From assembly GCF_000764205.1 (NCBI RefSeq), contig NZ_JQDZ01000031.1:1-64000 (forward strand): a stretch of 64,000 bases of DNA, written 5' to 3'. This DNA is from Thalassotalea sp. ND16A (lineage in GTDB: Bacteria; Pseudomonadota; Gammaproteobacteria; Enterobacterales; Alteromonadaceae). Of the stretch, positions 1 through 7,643 are shown piece after piece (position 1 is the first letter of the stretch; each line of letters opens with the position of its first letter). The position numbers and the translations under genes were made by a program. Under the pieces are notes generated by a model. That model searched no databases. It saw only the letters and a list, made by a program, of their open reading frames with translations, and was not told the DNA's origin.

Positions 1-176
1 GTAAAGCCGCTGAAATAAACGGTTATCACCGTCAATTTCAAGCCAACACCTTACAAAGAAGAGTTTTATCATATGGCTATTTAGCATTGAGATTATTGCA
101 GCACCAAGGAAGGCAATATCGACTAACAAAGAGCGAACTTAGGCTCGCTCTAACTGAATTAGTTAATGAAACGTGA
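1..176 (+). CDS. C-terminal fragment of an unrecognised protein
   Basis: An open frame enters from the left edge (codons in phase with base 3) and runs about 57 codons to a TGA at 174-176. The readable tail is basic and Leu/Arg/Gln-rich, with stretches such as RVLSYGYLALRLLQHQGRQY and a final ALTELVNET. It looks like a helical C-terminus. It faces the zinc-transport operon head-on: both reading frames end within 45 bases of each other. I do not recognise the family, and it does not look like a ZnuC ATPase tail. Because the start lies outside the window, neither length nor function can be given. The frame could be chance, but its amino-acid composition is protein-like. Confidence 0.45.
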   Translation, partial: KAAEINGYHRQFQANTLQRRVLSYGYLALRLLQHQGRQYRLTKSELRLALTELVNET

Positions 177-186
177 GATTAAACTT

Positions 187-214
187 GCGGGGATCCTTCA
201 GGTTAAAACCCCGC
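187..214. repeat. REP-like hairpin between convergent genes
   Basis: GCGGGG (187-192) pairs with CCCCGC (209-214), and the right side continues as CCCCGCCAACC. The same CCCCGCCAACC end is found in the tandem REP-like repeat at 60.2 kb. It lies exactly between the stops of the left-edge frame and znuB. It may act as a shared terminator hairpin or be a decayed REP copy; there is no clear T-tract. Confidence 0.4.
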
Positions 215-221
215 CAACCTA

Positions 222-998
222 TCATTGCGGTGCTAGTTTTTTGCCAAATTTATGCACCATCACACTACCGACAATGGCAACTAACGCCAACGACCAAACA
301 ATGGCGGCACCACTGGGTAAATCCCACAAGGCCGAGGCAATTAGGCCAAGCAAGTAGGCAACAAAGCCTAGCAGGTAGGCACTTGGCAGCTTAAACCGGG
401 TAAATTGCGCCGTTGCCAAGGCGGGGATGATCAAGGTGCTAAACACTAAAAACACCCCAACCATTTGCACAGAGCTGGTGATGGTGATAGCAAAGATGAA
501 GTAAAACCATTTACCCGAAAGCAAATGTGGTTTCACCATCATCAGCGCCAAAATAATGGCATATAACACCATATGCAGATACAAATCACTAAACGTTACC
601 CACAAAATTTGACCTGAGAGCACCTGTTTTAATAAGTCGCCACCGTGCGGATCATTGGCCAACAGCAAAAACGCAGCGGTTGCTGACAATACATACAAAC
701 AACCGATCAGCGCTTCCAATTGTGGCTTGGCAAAGCGTTCAAATAAGGCGATGAGACCTGCGCCAGTTAACGCAAAAATTGCAGCGGTGAGGTAACTTGC
801 CCCGGGTATATGATGGCCAACATCCGTAATGGTTACCACCACAGCCCCTAAGCCGGCAATTTGGGCGATGGCCAAATCGATGAAAATGATCCCCCGTTTA
901 AGCACCTGATACCCTAAAGGCACGTGGGTACTTAACACCAGGACCCCAGCAACCAAAGCAGGTAGTAATATTTCAAACAACTCAGACAGTTCAAACAT
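222..998 (-). CDS. znuB: Zinc/manganese ABC transporter permease (ZnuB-type, ABC-3 family)
   Basis: Inner-membrane permease of an ABC importer for zinc (or manganese). The 258 residues are almost entirely hydrophobic, with about seven to eight membrane segments, which is the normal length for ABC-3 permeases. The family-typical region LKRGIIFIDLAIAQIAGLG lies near residues 35-53 and a cytoplasmic helix follows around residues 85-95. It starts 14 bases after the stop of znuA, so the two are cotranscribed. The unusual point is that no ATPase gene (znuC) adjoins it: the bases between znuA and znuB are too few, and the sequence after the stop belongs to an oppositely oriented frame. Assignment to zinc rather than manganese rests on the neighbours. 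Confidence 0.85.
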   Translation of the reverse strand: MFELSELFEILLPALVAGVLVLSTHVPLGYQVLKRGIIFIDLAIAQIAGLGAVVVTITDVGHHIPGASYLTAAIFALTGAGLIALFERFAKPQLEALIGCLYVLSATAAFLLLANDPHGGDLLKQVLSGQILWVTFSDLYLHMVLYAIILALMMVKPHLLSGKWFYFIFAITITSSVQMVGVFLVFSTLIIPALATAQFTRFKLPSAYLLGFVAYLLGLIASALWDLPSGAAIVWSLALVAIVGSVMVHKFGKKLAPQ

Positions 999-1012
999 TT
1001 AGCATCAGCCCT

Positions 1013-1933
1013 TTAGTTTCTTTTCGCTGACAGCAACATGGCGATTTGTCTGTCCATTAACGAAAACAGATCTTGCGCATGTTGGTCGCCGCCAACGGTA
1101 TAGGGTAACTGCATACGAACAACACCGGCTTTTTCTGCCAGCCACTTTGCCGCTTTCGCATCCTGATAAGCAGTATAGAGCACCAGTTGTACTTGTTGCT
1201 CATCGACAATATCAAGTAACTGACGCAAATGCGAACTGCTTGGCGGCATACCCGGCTTAGGCTCTAAATCGGCTACTTTTTCCATCGCCAAAAAATCTAA
1301 CAGGTAACGAAACGAAGCATGATAGGTGATCACTTTCATCCCGGCTAATGGTTTAGCTTGTTGTTGCCATTTCACCGTTGCCTGTTGCCAGCGTTGGCTA
1401 AAACTTGCCAAGTTTTGTTGATAGAGCTCACGGTTAGCCGCATCAAGGTCGATAAGTTTGGCGGTGAGTGCTGTCGCCAGTTTTCCGACGCGAACAGGAT
1501 CTAAGTGCACATGCGGATTGCCTAAGGTATGGACATCTCCCATCGAACGGTCGACCGTTACCGGAATATCAAGATTTTCCACATGATCAGCGGCGTAAAA
1601 CAAACCTTTATCGGTTGTTTGCACCTGGCGATTATTCGATTTCATTTGCAACATAGGCAGCCAGCCGATTTCCAAATCGGCGCCTGCGCATATCACTAAG
1701 TCGGCACGGCGCATTTTCGCGATCAAACTTGGCCTTGCCTGAATGAAGTGCGGATCTTGCTGCGCCGTTGTTGCGCTAAATATGTTTGCACTTTCGCCGG
1801 TTATTTCTGCTGCCAGTGCCGCGTACTCTGGTTCACAGGCAAAAATATTCAACTCGGCTTTTGCCGGTAATAATGCGCCGGCAAGTAAACTACCGGCCAA
1901 CAACAATGCTTGCTTAAAATTGATGCGCACCAT
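1013..1933 (-). CDS. znuA: Zinc ABC transporter substrate-binding protein (ZnuA-type)
   Basis: Periplasmic metal-binding protein that hands zinc to the ABC permease (cluster A-I/SBP family 9). A signal peptide with hydrophobic core LLLAGSLLAGALLPAKA precedes the mature protein. Likely metal ligands are the His in QQDPHF (near residue 60), the NPHVHLDP motif (near residue 140), the His in ITYHASF (near residue 207) and an Asp near the C-terminus. The His/Asp-rich loop of enterobacterial ZnuA is missing here; the neighbouring outer-membrane protein carries a much longer His-rich tract instead. Its start overlaps the end of the barrel gene by 20 bases, so translation is probably coupled. The length (306) is normal. 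Confidence 0.88.
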   Translation of the reverse strand: MVRINFKQALLLAGSLLAGALLPAKAELNIFACEPEYAALAAEITGESANIFSATTAQQDPHFIQARPSLIAKMRRADLVICAGADLEIGWLPMLQMKSNNRQVQTTDKGLFYAADHVENLDIPVTVDRSMGDVHTLGNPHVHLDPVRVGKLATALTAKLIDLDAANRELYQQNLASFSQRWQQATVKWQQQAKPLAGMKVITYHASFRYLLDFLAMEKVADLEPKPGMPPSSSHLRQLLDIVDEQQVQLVLYTAYQDAKAAKWLAEKAGVVRMQLPYTVGGDQHAQDLFSLMDRQIAMLLSAKRN

Positions 1934-3146
1934 GTGCTCCTAATGCCATTGAAAACTGCAGAGTGATTTGATCATCACTAAGGTGTTCGGTGGATTTATC
2001 CTGACTGTATTGTATGCGTACCGTAGAAAAGTGCGAATGCCGATACTCGAGCATAGCTGTGCTTACGCTAGGGGTAAAACCATGCGAGTAAGGTTCATCG
2101 AAATCAATTTCTGAATAACGTAATCCGGTGGCCCAGTTCGGGCTAAATTGATAGACCGCACTCAGATAAAAACCCGAATGCTCAGCATCGATAGGATCGT
2201 GATGCTCTTCTAGCAGGGCTGGGTTTTCGTCATGATGCTCTTCTTGGTGAAGTAACTCGCCTTTTTCCTCAACCCGGAAATACTCGGCTGACAGGGTAAA
2301 GTTCTGGTATTTATAGTTACCATTTGGCGCCCATTTCCATACCGCATCAACGATGTAGTAGTCTTTTTCGCCGCTAAATGCACAGGCACCAAATCCTTCC
2401 TCATGCTCATCTTCTAGTGCACCAGCATCATGCTCTTCGTGATGTTCTTCTTCATGTTCTTCTTCATGACCGTGGTCGCTACAAAAGCCTTCATCATTAT
2501 CAAAACCCAGATAAGAGACGCCTAGCTGCCAACTGTGTTCATGGTTAAAATCACCGCCGGTTTTAACAAATAGCGATTGTGCACCAATACCATCGCCAGA
2601 TGCATACGCCGGCATCTTCCCACCTTTAAATAGTTCGCTGCCTAATTCGAGATATACATCGGTTGGTGCCAGCCAGGATAAACGCGCACCATCATCAAAA
2701 TAATGGCCATTCATGAAGGCGCGATACAGCAGTGGCCGGTCGGCAAAACTGTCGGTATGGGTGTGTTTGCCATTAAGGTAGCCTACATTCGACAGGAAAC
2801 GCCCCGCCCGCAGCGACAAATCATAGTCCAAACCCGTGGTTTGAATAAACGCTTCTTCGAGCTCTATTTCAGTTTCGCCATCATGCTCATCGAGCACCAT
2901 GGTCATTTTACCAAAGAACATATCGTCAATCGGCGCACTTATCGCCAATTCAGTATGGTCGGTCCAAAAGCCACTCTTTAAGCCGGCAGCGTGTTCATCG
3001 ACACCAAAACCGGCGATGCCTTGAAAATCTTCACGTTCGGTATAACCGACGTTGACAATCGCACTGATGTTGATATCTTGCGCCGCTTGCACTGAACCAC
3101 AAGTAGCCGCGAAAACCACTGCTGTGGTTAATGTATTTCGTTTCAT
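1914..3146 (-). CDS. Porin-like outer-membrane barrel with His/Glu-rich loops, probably for zinc uptake
   Basis: The start is taken at MKRNTLTT (ATG at 3146), which opens a clean signal peptide ending near VQAAQD; an upstream in-frame start would put a non-signal stretch in front. The mature protein (about 390 residues) has the alternating polar/aromatic pattern of an outer-membrane beta-barrel and ends in a C-terminal Phe (HGAHQF), as barrel proteins do. Two acidic His-rich segments stand out: one near residues 222-260, dense in HEEEH/HHEEH and bracketed by cysteines, and a second near 292-320 with EEHHDE and EEHHDP. Such tracts bind transition metals. Its place ahead of znuA with overlapping reading frames argues that it feeds metal across the outer membrane. 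It has no TonB-receptor plug. The precise family is uncertain. Confidence 0.65.
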   Translation of the reverse strand: MKRNTLTTAVVFAATCGSVQAAQDINISAIVNVGYTEREDFQGIAGFGVDEHAAGLKSGFWTDHTELAISAPIDDMFFGKMTMVLDEHDGETEIELEEAFIQTTGLDYDLSLRAGRFLSNVGYLNGKHTHTDSFADRPLLYRAFMNGHYFDDGARLSWLAPTDVYLELGSELFKGGKMPAYASGDGIGAQSLFVKTGGDFNHEHSWQLGVSYLGFDNDEGFCSDHGHEEEHEEEHHEEHDAGALEDEHEEGFGACAFSGEKDYYIVDAVWKWAPNGNYKYQNFTLSAEYFRVEEKGELLHQEEHHDENPALLEEHHDPIDAEHSGFYLSAVYQFSPNWATGLRYSEIDFDEPYSHGFTPSVSTAMLEYRHSHFSTVRIQYSQDKSTEHLSDDQITLQFSMALGAHGAHQF

Positions 3147-3204
3147 CTTTATTCCAAAAAATATTAAGTAAATTTTATGGCAGTTAGCGCCATAAATTAA
3201 AAGT

Positions 3205-3510
3205 TTATCTTTTGAAAATAACCGGAGGTGCTCTTGCACAGAAATGGGTGAATAACTCTAAATCAAGCGAAGCATATGAATCAAACTCGCTGTCGAATAA
3301 TTGTAGCTGCAACTGAGGCTGGCAATCATCGCTAACCACAAAATCATCTATGGCTGAGGACAAACAGACCTGACAATGTAACTCTTCGGCAATTGAGTCA
3401 TGTTGTAACAAATGCTGGCTTTTTGCTACTGGCATAAATAGCAATACGGCGACAATCGTGATTGCAGACCATATATTCGATTTATGTGGGTAGCGGTTAA
3501 ACAGGCTCAT
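3205..3510 (-). CDS. Small membrane/secreted protein, DUF2946-like
   Basis: First gene of the zinc operon: 101 residues with one hydrophobic segment (SAITIVAVLLFMPVA, about residues 14-30), then a short HLLQHDS stretch, a CQVC pair and a C-terminal ARAPP motif. The pattern of signal/TM, His residues, CxxC and a terminal ARAPP recalls the DUF2946 family, which often sits beside metal-responsive outer-membrane receptors. Function is unknown; metal binding by the His/Cys residues is inferred. The barrel gene begins 58 bases downstream. No strong ribosome-binding site is seen before the ATG at 3510. Confidence 0.55.
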   Translation of the reverse strand: MSLFNRYPHKSNIWSAITIVAVLLFMPVAKSQHLLQHDSIAEELHCQVCLSSAIDDFVVSDDCQPQLQLQLFDSEFDSYASLDLELFTHFCARAPPVIFKR

Positions 3511-3570
3511 AATGGTTAAAGCAAAACTCAGCTATGGTTAAAGTTATAATGAAAGTGAATATAACACTTT

Positions 3571-3583
3571 GTGATAATATCAC
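3571..3583 (-). promoter_or_regulatory. Candidate Zur operator of the zinc operon
   Basis: GTGATAATATCAC is a perfect palindrome with 6-base arms, about 60 bases before the operon's first ATG. On the minus strand it lies between a TTAACA (-35-like) and a TTATAT (-10-like) sequence, the usual place for a repressor site. Known gammaproteobacterial Zur boxes are AT-rich palindromes of the form GTTATA-N-TATAAC. A second looser pair, GTTATA at 3543 and TATAAC at 3560, lies next to it. Recognition by Zur is inferred from genes and symmetry. Confidence 0.45.
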
Positions 3584-3643
3584 ATGTTAACACCATTCTT
3601 TGAACTCTGCCTATCAATTGTTGATATCTTTTTGTAAATTTAA

Positions 3644-3672
3644 TTGACATACTGGTATTACCAGTTAGTGTA
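3644..3672 (+). promoter_or_regulatory. Promoter with FadR-like palindrome upstream of the MAPEG/crotonase operon
   Basis: A perfect TTGACA (3644-3649) is followed directly by ACTGGTATTACCAGT (3651-3665), a palindrome with 6-base arms, and then a weak -10 (TAGTGT, 3666-3671). The arms CTGGT/ACCAG match the half-sites of gammaproteobacterial FadR operators, although the centre differs (ATT instead of CNG). A fatty-acid-responsive repressor here would fit the enoyl-CoA hydratase downstream. A TetR-type regulator is an alternative. Confidence 0.4.
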
Positions 3673-3709
3673 CTAGTTAGCAATTAACAATTTACTAACA
3701 GGATAAAGG

Positions 3710-4150
3710 ATGAACTCAACCGAGCTAGCGTTCTCAACCGAGCTTATAGCGCCAATGTTCACTCTTATGTGCTTAACCGCACTGGTTTGGCTGTATATGT
3801 ATACGTTACGACTGAGCTATGTGATAAAACATAAGATACATGCGCAACAGCTATCGTCGCCGGAGTTAATTCCACAATTGTTACCAGAGCACATTAACCG
3901 CCCGGCCAATAACTTTAAAAACTTATTTGAATTACCGGTAATCTTCTATGCCCTTATGTTACTGGCCCTACTCACCAACACCATTAACCAGGTCATACTC
4001 TATACATCCTGGTTTTTTGTGTTCAGCAGAATTCTGCATAGCATAGTGCAATGCACTTACAATAAGGTTATGCACCGTTTTGTTATTTATATTATTGGCG
4101 CAATCGCCTTATGGCTGCTGTTAGCACAATTGCTGTTAAGCCTAATTTGA
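3710..4150 (+). CDS. MAPEG family membrane protein
   Basis: A 146-residue protein with about four membrane helices and the MAPEG signature RPANNFKNLFELPVIFYAL (residues 63-81). MAPEG proteins (membrane-associated eicosanoid/glutathione metabolism) are small integral membrane proteins; bacterial members are mostly uncharacterised, and some have glutathione-dependent activity. Length is typical. The ATG follows an AGGATAAAGG stretch that can serve as ribosome-binding site. It is followed 15 bases later by an enoyl-CoA hydratase gene, so the two probably share the promoter with the FadR-like palindrome; a role in lipid or lipid-peroxide metabolism is inferred. Confidence 0.8.
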   Translation: MNSTELAFSTELIAPMFTLMCLTALVWLYMYTLRLSYVIKHKIHAQQLSSPELIPQLLPEHINRPANNFKNLFELPVIFYALMLLALLTNTINQVILYTSWFFVFSRILHSIVQCTYNKVMHRFVIYIIGAIALWLLLAQLLLSLI

Positions 4151-4165
4151 TAAAGGGAAGTGATC

Positions 4166-4972
4166 ATGTCTGCACCACGAGTCACCGTAGAAATAAAACA
4201 ACAAATTGCCTTTGTGCGCTTAAACCGCGCCGCTAAACATAATGCCATCGATATGGAGATGTTCTATGCCCTGGATAAGGTGAGCAAAAACCTAAGCAAA
4301 GATCGATACCTCAGAGCCGTTATTGTCAGTGGCGATGGTGAAGATTTTTGCAGCGGCTTAGATGTGAAAGCCGTAATGCAGAACAAATCTAATATCGGCC
4401 GGCTATTATTTAAATTATGGCCGGGCAGCAGTAACTTGGCGCAACGGGTAAGTAGCAACTGGCGCAAAATTCCGGTGCCGGTGATTTTTGCCATGCAAGG
4501 CAGATGCTGGGGTGGCGGCATGCAAATCGCCTTAGGGGGAGACTTTAGAATTGCAGATACGAATGCCTCGTTATCGATTATGGAAGCACGTTGGGGATTA
4601 ATTCCAGATATGGGTGGTAATATCGCATTACGTGAGTTGATGCCTATTGATCACGCCAAAGAGTTGTCGATGACCGGCAAAGTAATATCCGCAGAGCAAG
4701 CGAAACAATACGGCTTAGTGACCCACATCTGTGATGATGTAACAGAGAAAGCACTAGAGCTTGCCAAACAGATCTGTGATCGCTCTCCCGATTCTGTGGC
4801 CGCGGTGAAAAAATTGTATAACCAGAACTGGACGTTAGCTGGCTGGAAAATGCTGGCAAAAGAGTCGTATTACCAGCTGAAAATCATTTTGGGTAAAAAC
4901 CAGAAAGTGGCGGTAGCAAAACAATTGGCTCCCGAAAAAAACAGGCAATACCAAGAGCGAGCAAAATGGTAA
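4166..4972 (+). CDS. Enoyl-CoA hydratase/isomerase (crotonase) family protein
   Basis: A 268-residue crotonase-fold enzyme acting on acyl-CoA thioesters in the cytoplasm. Seen are the N-terminal RLNRAAKHNAID segment, the oxyanion-hole motif EDFCSGLDVKAV (about residues 57-68) and the second conserved loop GRCWGGGMQIALGGDFRIA (about 113-131), with ARWGLIPDMGG after it. The usual catalytic Glu pair of true hydratases is not obvious in the second loop (GGGMQIALGGDF), so the exact reaction (hydratase, isomerase or other) is open. The start is placed at ATG 4166, with GGGAAG just upstream; an in-frame GTG at 4160 falls inside that site. It is the second gene of the MAPEG operon. Confidence 0.85.
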   Translation: MSAPRVTVEIKQQIAFVRLNRAAKHNAIDMEMFYALDKVSKNLSKDRYLRAVIVSGDGEDFCSGLDVKAVMQNKSNIGRLLFKLWPGSSNLAQRVSSNWRKIPVPVIFAMQGRCWGGGMQIALGGDFRIADTNASLSIMEARWGLIPDMGGNIALRELMPIDHAKELSMTGKVISAEQAKQYGLVTHICDDVTEKALELAKQICDRSPDSVAAVKKLYNQNWTLAGWKMLAKESYYQLKIILGKNQKVAVAKQLAPEKNRQYQERAKW

Positions 4973-5007
4973 AGATGCTTTTCCTTATCGAGCATACCGT
5001 TCAATGA

Positions 5008-5025
5008 TTAGCCGGTAGCGGCTAA
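5008..5025. terminator. Hairpin between convergent genes
   Basis: TTAGCCG (5008-5014), a 4-base loop and CGGCTAA (5019-5025) form a 7-bp stem between the stops of the crotonase gene and the DUF2956 gene. There is no long T-tract on either side, so termination is plausible but not certain. Confidence 0.35.
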
Positions 5026-5038
5026 CATTATTGCTTAT

Positions 5039-5374
5039 CTATTGCAGCGCAAGATAACCGGCAAACCCCAGCCACGAAATTAGCAATAACGCCCAAGGCA
5101 AAATTGTATTGTTCGCCTGCTTAGCTATCAATGCATCTTGATTTATGTCAACACCGGCGGCCTCAGCTTTTAACTTCTGCTGTTTCTTTTTCGCTTTGTT
5201 GGCATCACGTGATTTCGCCTTTTGCGCTTTTTTAAACTGCTCAATGCCCTTTTGAATGCCCTGCTCAATCAGCTTAGTTTGCTCTTTGGTTTGTCCGGGC
5301 TTTTTAATGCCCGCGGCTACTTTTTGTGCTGTCGCAATCGTTTCGGCTGACGGTGATTGTTGTTGTTTTTTCAT
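5039..5374 (-). CDS. DUF2956 family protein
   Basis: A 111-residue protein with a strongly charged N-terminal two thirds (Lys/Gln/Ala-rich, helical, with GIKKPGQTKEQTKLIEQGI near residues 22-40 and a basic AKSRDANKAKKKQQKLKAEA run) and one C-terminal membrane helix (LPWALLLISWLGFAGYLAL). This matches my memory of DUF2956, a short family of gammaproteobacteria with unknown function. It is probably tail-anchored in the inner membrane with the basic part in the cytoplasm. It is monocistronic and convergent with the crotonase gene. Confidence 0.75.
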   Translation of the reverse strand: MKKQQQSPSAETIATAQKVAAGIKKPGQTKEQTKLIEQGIQKGIEQFKKAQKAKSRDANKAKKKQQKLKAEAAGVDINQDALIAKQANNTILPWALLLISWLGFAGYLALQ

Positions 5375-5529
5375 TAAAATACCAAATGTTATTGGTGCTA
5401 GTCATTGATGCTAAGTATGACATAACAAAAAACTCGCTGATACGTAAGTCGCTAACAAAGTCTAAAATTGATTCGCGCACTCAAACACCGTATCATCACA
5501 GCAATAAGCACTTCCACTTTGGCTAATCG

Positions 5530-6651
5530 ATGAATAATTTTTACAAAGAACATTTAACTGTCGCCTCGAACGCCTCGGGACGTAAAATGAATGTCCCCAT
5601 TTATCGTTTTAAAGGGCAGCAGCCTGGCCCTAAAGTGTACATTCAAAGCTCGATACACGGCGCCGAAGTACAAGGTAATGTGGTGATCTACCACCTTATC
5701 GAATATTTGAAAACCACGCCAATTCGCGGCGAGGTAGTGTTGGTGCCCAACTGTAATCCGGTGGGCACAAATATCAAGTCGGGTGAGTATACCCTGGGGC
5801 GATTTGATCCGATCAACGGTCAAAATTGGAATCGCGGCTATTATTTTAAAGATGAATTAATCAACGACTTTGTCGAAACGGTAAATGCAACGGATTCATT
5901 TGAGCAGATCAAACACAATTTCAGGCAACGGGTAAAACAAGCGATAGAAGCCGAGCTCAGCAAAACCTGGGGCATAGGATTAGCACCGCGTTTAAATCTT
6001 CAGCTGCAAGCACAAGCGTTTGATGCCGATATCGTCATCGATTTACATAATGGTCCTGTTGCCACCCGCCATATTTATGTCCCGGAATATGCCAAAGACT
6101 CGGCCAAGTACTTCAATATCCCGCATGTGATATTCATCCCTAATCAATTTAATGGCGCCCTCGATGAAGCCATGTTTTGTCATTGGTGGACTCTGGCTGA
6201 CAAGCTTGCAGCTAAATTTCCGCAGCAACAATGGTCAGTACCGGTGGAAGCATTTACTCTGGAAATGGGCAGTCAGGAAGTTATTGATTTTGACTCGGGA
6301 AAATACGACGCCAATGGCATATTGGCCTACCTGAATTACAAAAACTGTCTTGTCGACGCCAACCTGCAGCCAGACAGCATAGATCGATACGCGGTATTTC
6401 TTGCTGATTATAAAATTTTATATACCCAGGAAGGTGGCATTATTGAATATAAAGTAAAACCAGGGCAGCACGTAAAACAAGGCGAGGTACTGGCGAAAGT
6501 GCTCAATGTCGATGATTTGGATAATGACAACGCGGTCAGTTACATATATGCGCCGGAAGATTTAATCGCCATACTGCACTTCCCTTCGGCATCCGTATTA
6601 TGTGGTACGCAACTCTATAAATGTTTTATTAATTATGTTCAGTTACCATGA
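5530..6651 (+). CDS. Succinylglutamate desuccinylase/aspartoacylase (M14-like) zinc deacylase
   Basis: A 373-residue cytoplasmic zinc hydrolase of the AstE/AspA family. The zinc motif HGAEVQG (His43, Glu46) is present, then PNCNPVGTN, NGQNWNRGY (substrate-carboxylate region), VIDLHNGP (third zinc His near residue 173) and the catalytic-Glu region EAFTLEMGS (near residue 245). The C-terminal part (about 300-340) resembles a biotinyl/lipoyl hammerhead: GGIIEYKVKPGQHVKQGEV. The substrate (an N-acyl amino acid or peptide end) is not known; no arginine-catabolic ast genes surround it. Its stop overlaps the next gene's start (ATGA), so the pair is translationally coupled. Confidence 0.85.
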   Translation: MNNFYKEHLTVASNASGRKMNVPIYRFKGQQPGPKVYIQSSIHGAEVQGNVVIYHLIEYLKTTPIRGEVVLVPNCNPVGTNIKSGEYTLGRFDPINGQNWNRGYYFKDELINDFVETVNATDSFEQIKHNFRQRVKQAIEAELSKTWGIGLAPRLNLQLQAQAFDADIVIDLHNGPVATRHIYVPEYAKDSAKYFNIPHVIFIPNQFNGALDEAMFCHWWTLADKLAAKFPQQQWSVPVEAFTLEMGSQEVIDFDSGKYDANGILAYLNYKNCLVDANLQPDSIDRYAVFLADYKILYTQEGGIIEYKVKPGQHVKQGEVLAKVLNVDDLDNDNAVSYIYAPEDLIAILHFPSASVLCGTQLYKCFINYVQLP

Positions 6652-7643
6652 AAATTCTTAATTACTTAGTTTATATATTTCTATTTGGGTACTTCTTCTG
6701 CCCCCCCTCAATAGCTGGCGATAAGAGCTTGTCAGGAACAATAGTCGTCGTAAACAAAAACGATGATACGGTTAATTTCATTGACCTTAAGAGTCGTAAA
6801 ATTAAATTCACCCGTACAACTGGCAAGGGGCCTCATGAATTGGCGATGAGTGCTGATGGACGCTTGGCTGTAGTCACTGATTATATTGGCGGTAATAGTT
6901 TAACGGTTTTTGATGTTCAACAAGCAAGAAAAATAAAAACAATTGATTTGTCTAAATACCCTAGGCCTCATGGAGTGTTGTTTTTAAAAGATCAGCGAAG
7001 AGTCGCTGTTTCTTCTGAAGGCTCAGACAGTGTGGTAATAGTCGATATTACTTCAGGCCAAATTGTAAAGGTGATCGGTACTAAACAGAAAGGCTCCCAT
7101 ATGGTGGCATTGCCTGAGTCTAGCGAGCGTATATACACCACTAATATGGACTCTAATACAGTATCTGAATTAGACGTTCAATCTGGAACTTTACTACGAA
7201 AAATTTCTACGCCCGATGTACCCGAAGCGATAACGATTAATAAAGCTGGAACAGAGCTTTGGGTTGGGAGTAATGAGGATGGTTTAGTAAGTGTATTTAA
7301 TTTAATAAATGGCGGACTCATTAAGCAATGGCGAGGGTTTAGTTTTCCTTATCGGGTATTATTAACACGTGATGAGCAGTTTGCCGTGATCCCTGATTAT
7401 AAAAACAATACGCTCGATATTATTGATGTAAAGAATAAAAAGAAATTGCATCAAATAGATTTTGGCTGGAGAACAATACCTAATGGTGTGGTTTATCATC
7501 CTGATGATCGTACTTTGTTTATGTCTTCCTACGGTAAAGATAAGATTATTGTCATTGATATACCATCAGGTGAAACTTTATTTGAACTACCCACAGGTGA
7601 TGGACCTGATGGAATAGGATATTCTTCATTGGTGTTACAATAG
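6648..7643 (+). CDS. Exported YVTN-type beta-propeller protein
   Basis: A 331-residue protein with an N-terminal signal peptide (hydrophobic core YLVYIFLFGYFF, cleavage near SIAG) followed by seven repeated beta-propeller blades, recognisable as recurring NKNDDTVNFIDL, GSDSVVIVDI, DSNTVSELDV, KNNTLDIIDV and KDKIIVIDI segments. Proteins of this kind are periplasmic scaffolds or binding proteins; an enzymatic role cannot be read from the sequence. It overlaps the deacylase gene by four bases, so they are probably used together. Its codons look more AT-rich than the genes upstream, which may hint at separate acquisition. Confidence 0.8.
   Translation: MKILNYLVYIFLFGYFFCPPSIAGDKSLSGTIVVVNKNDDTVNFIDLKSRKIKFTRTTGKGPHELAMSADGRLAVVTDYIGGNSLTVFDVQQARKIKTIDLSKYPRPHGVLFLKDQRRVAVSSEGSDSVVIVDITSGQIVKVIGTKQKGSHMVALPESSERIYTTNMDSNTVSELDVQSGTLLRKISTPDVPEAITINKAGTELWVGSNEDGLVSVFNLINGGLIKQWRGFSFPYRVLLTRDEQFAVIPDYKNNTLDIIDVKNKKKLHQIDFGWRTIPNGVVYHPDDRTLFMSSYGKDKIIVIDIPSGETLFELPTGDGPDGIGYSSLVLQ

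Noticed and set aside
166-394. Two overlapping plus-strand frames at the left edge
   Set aside because: They cross the hairpin and run antisense to the end of znuB; no protein-like features.
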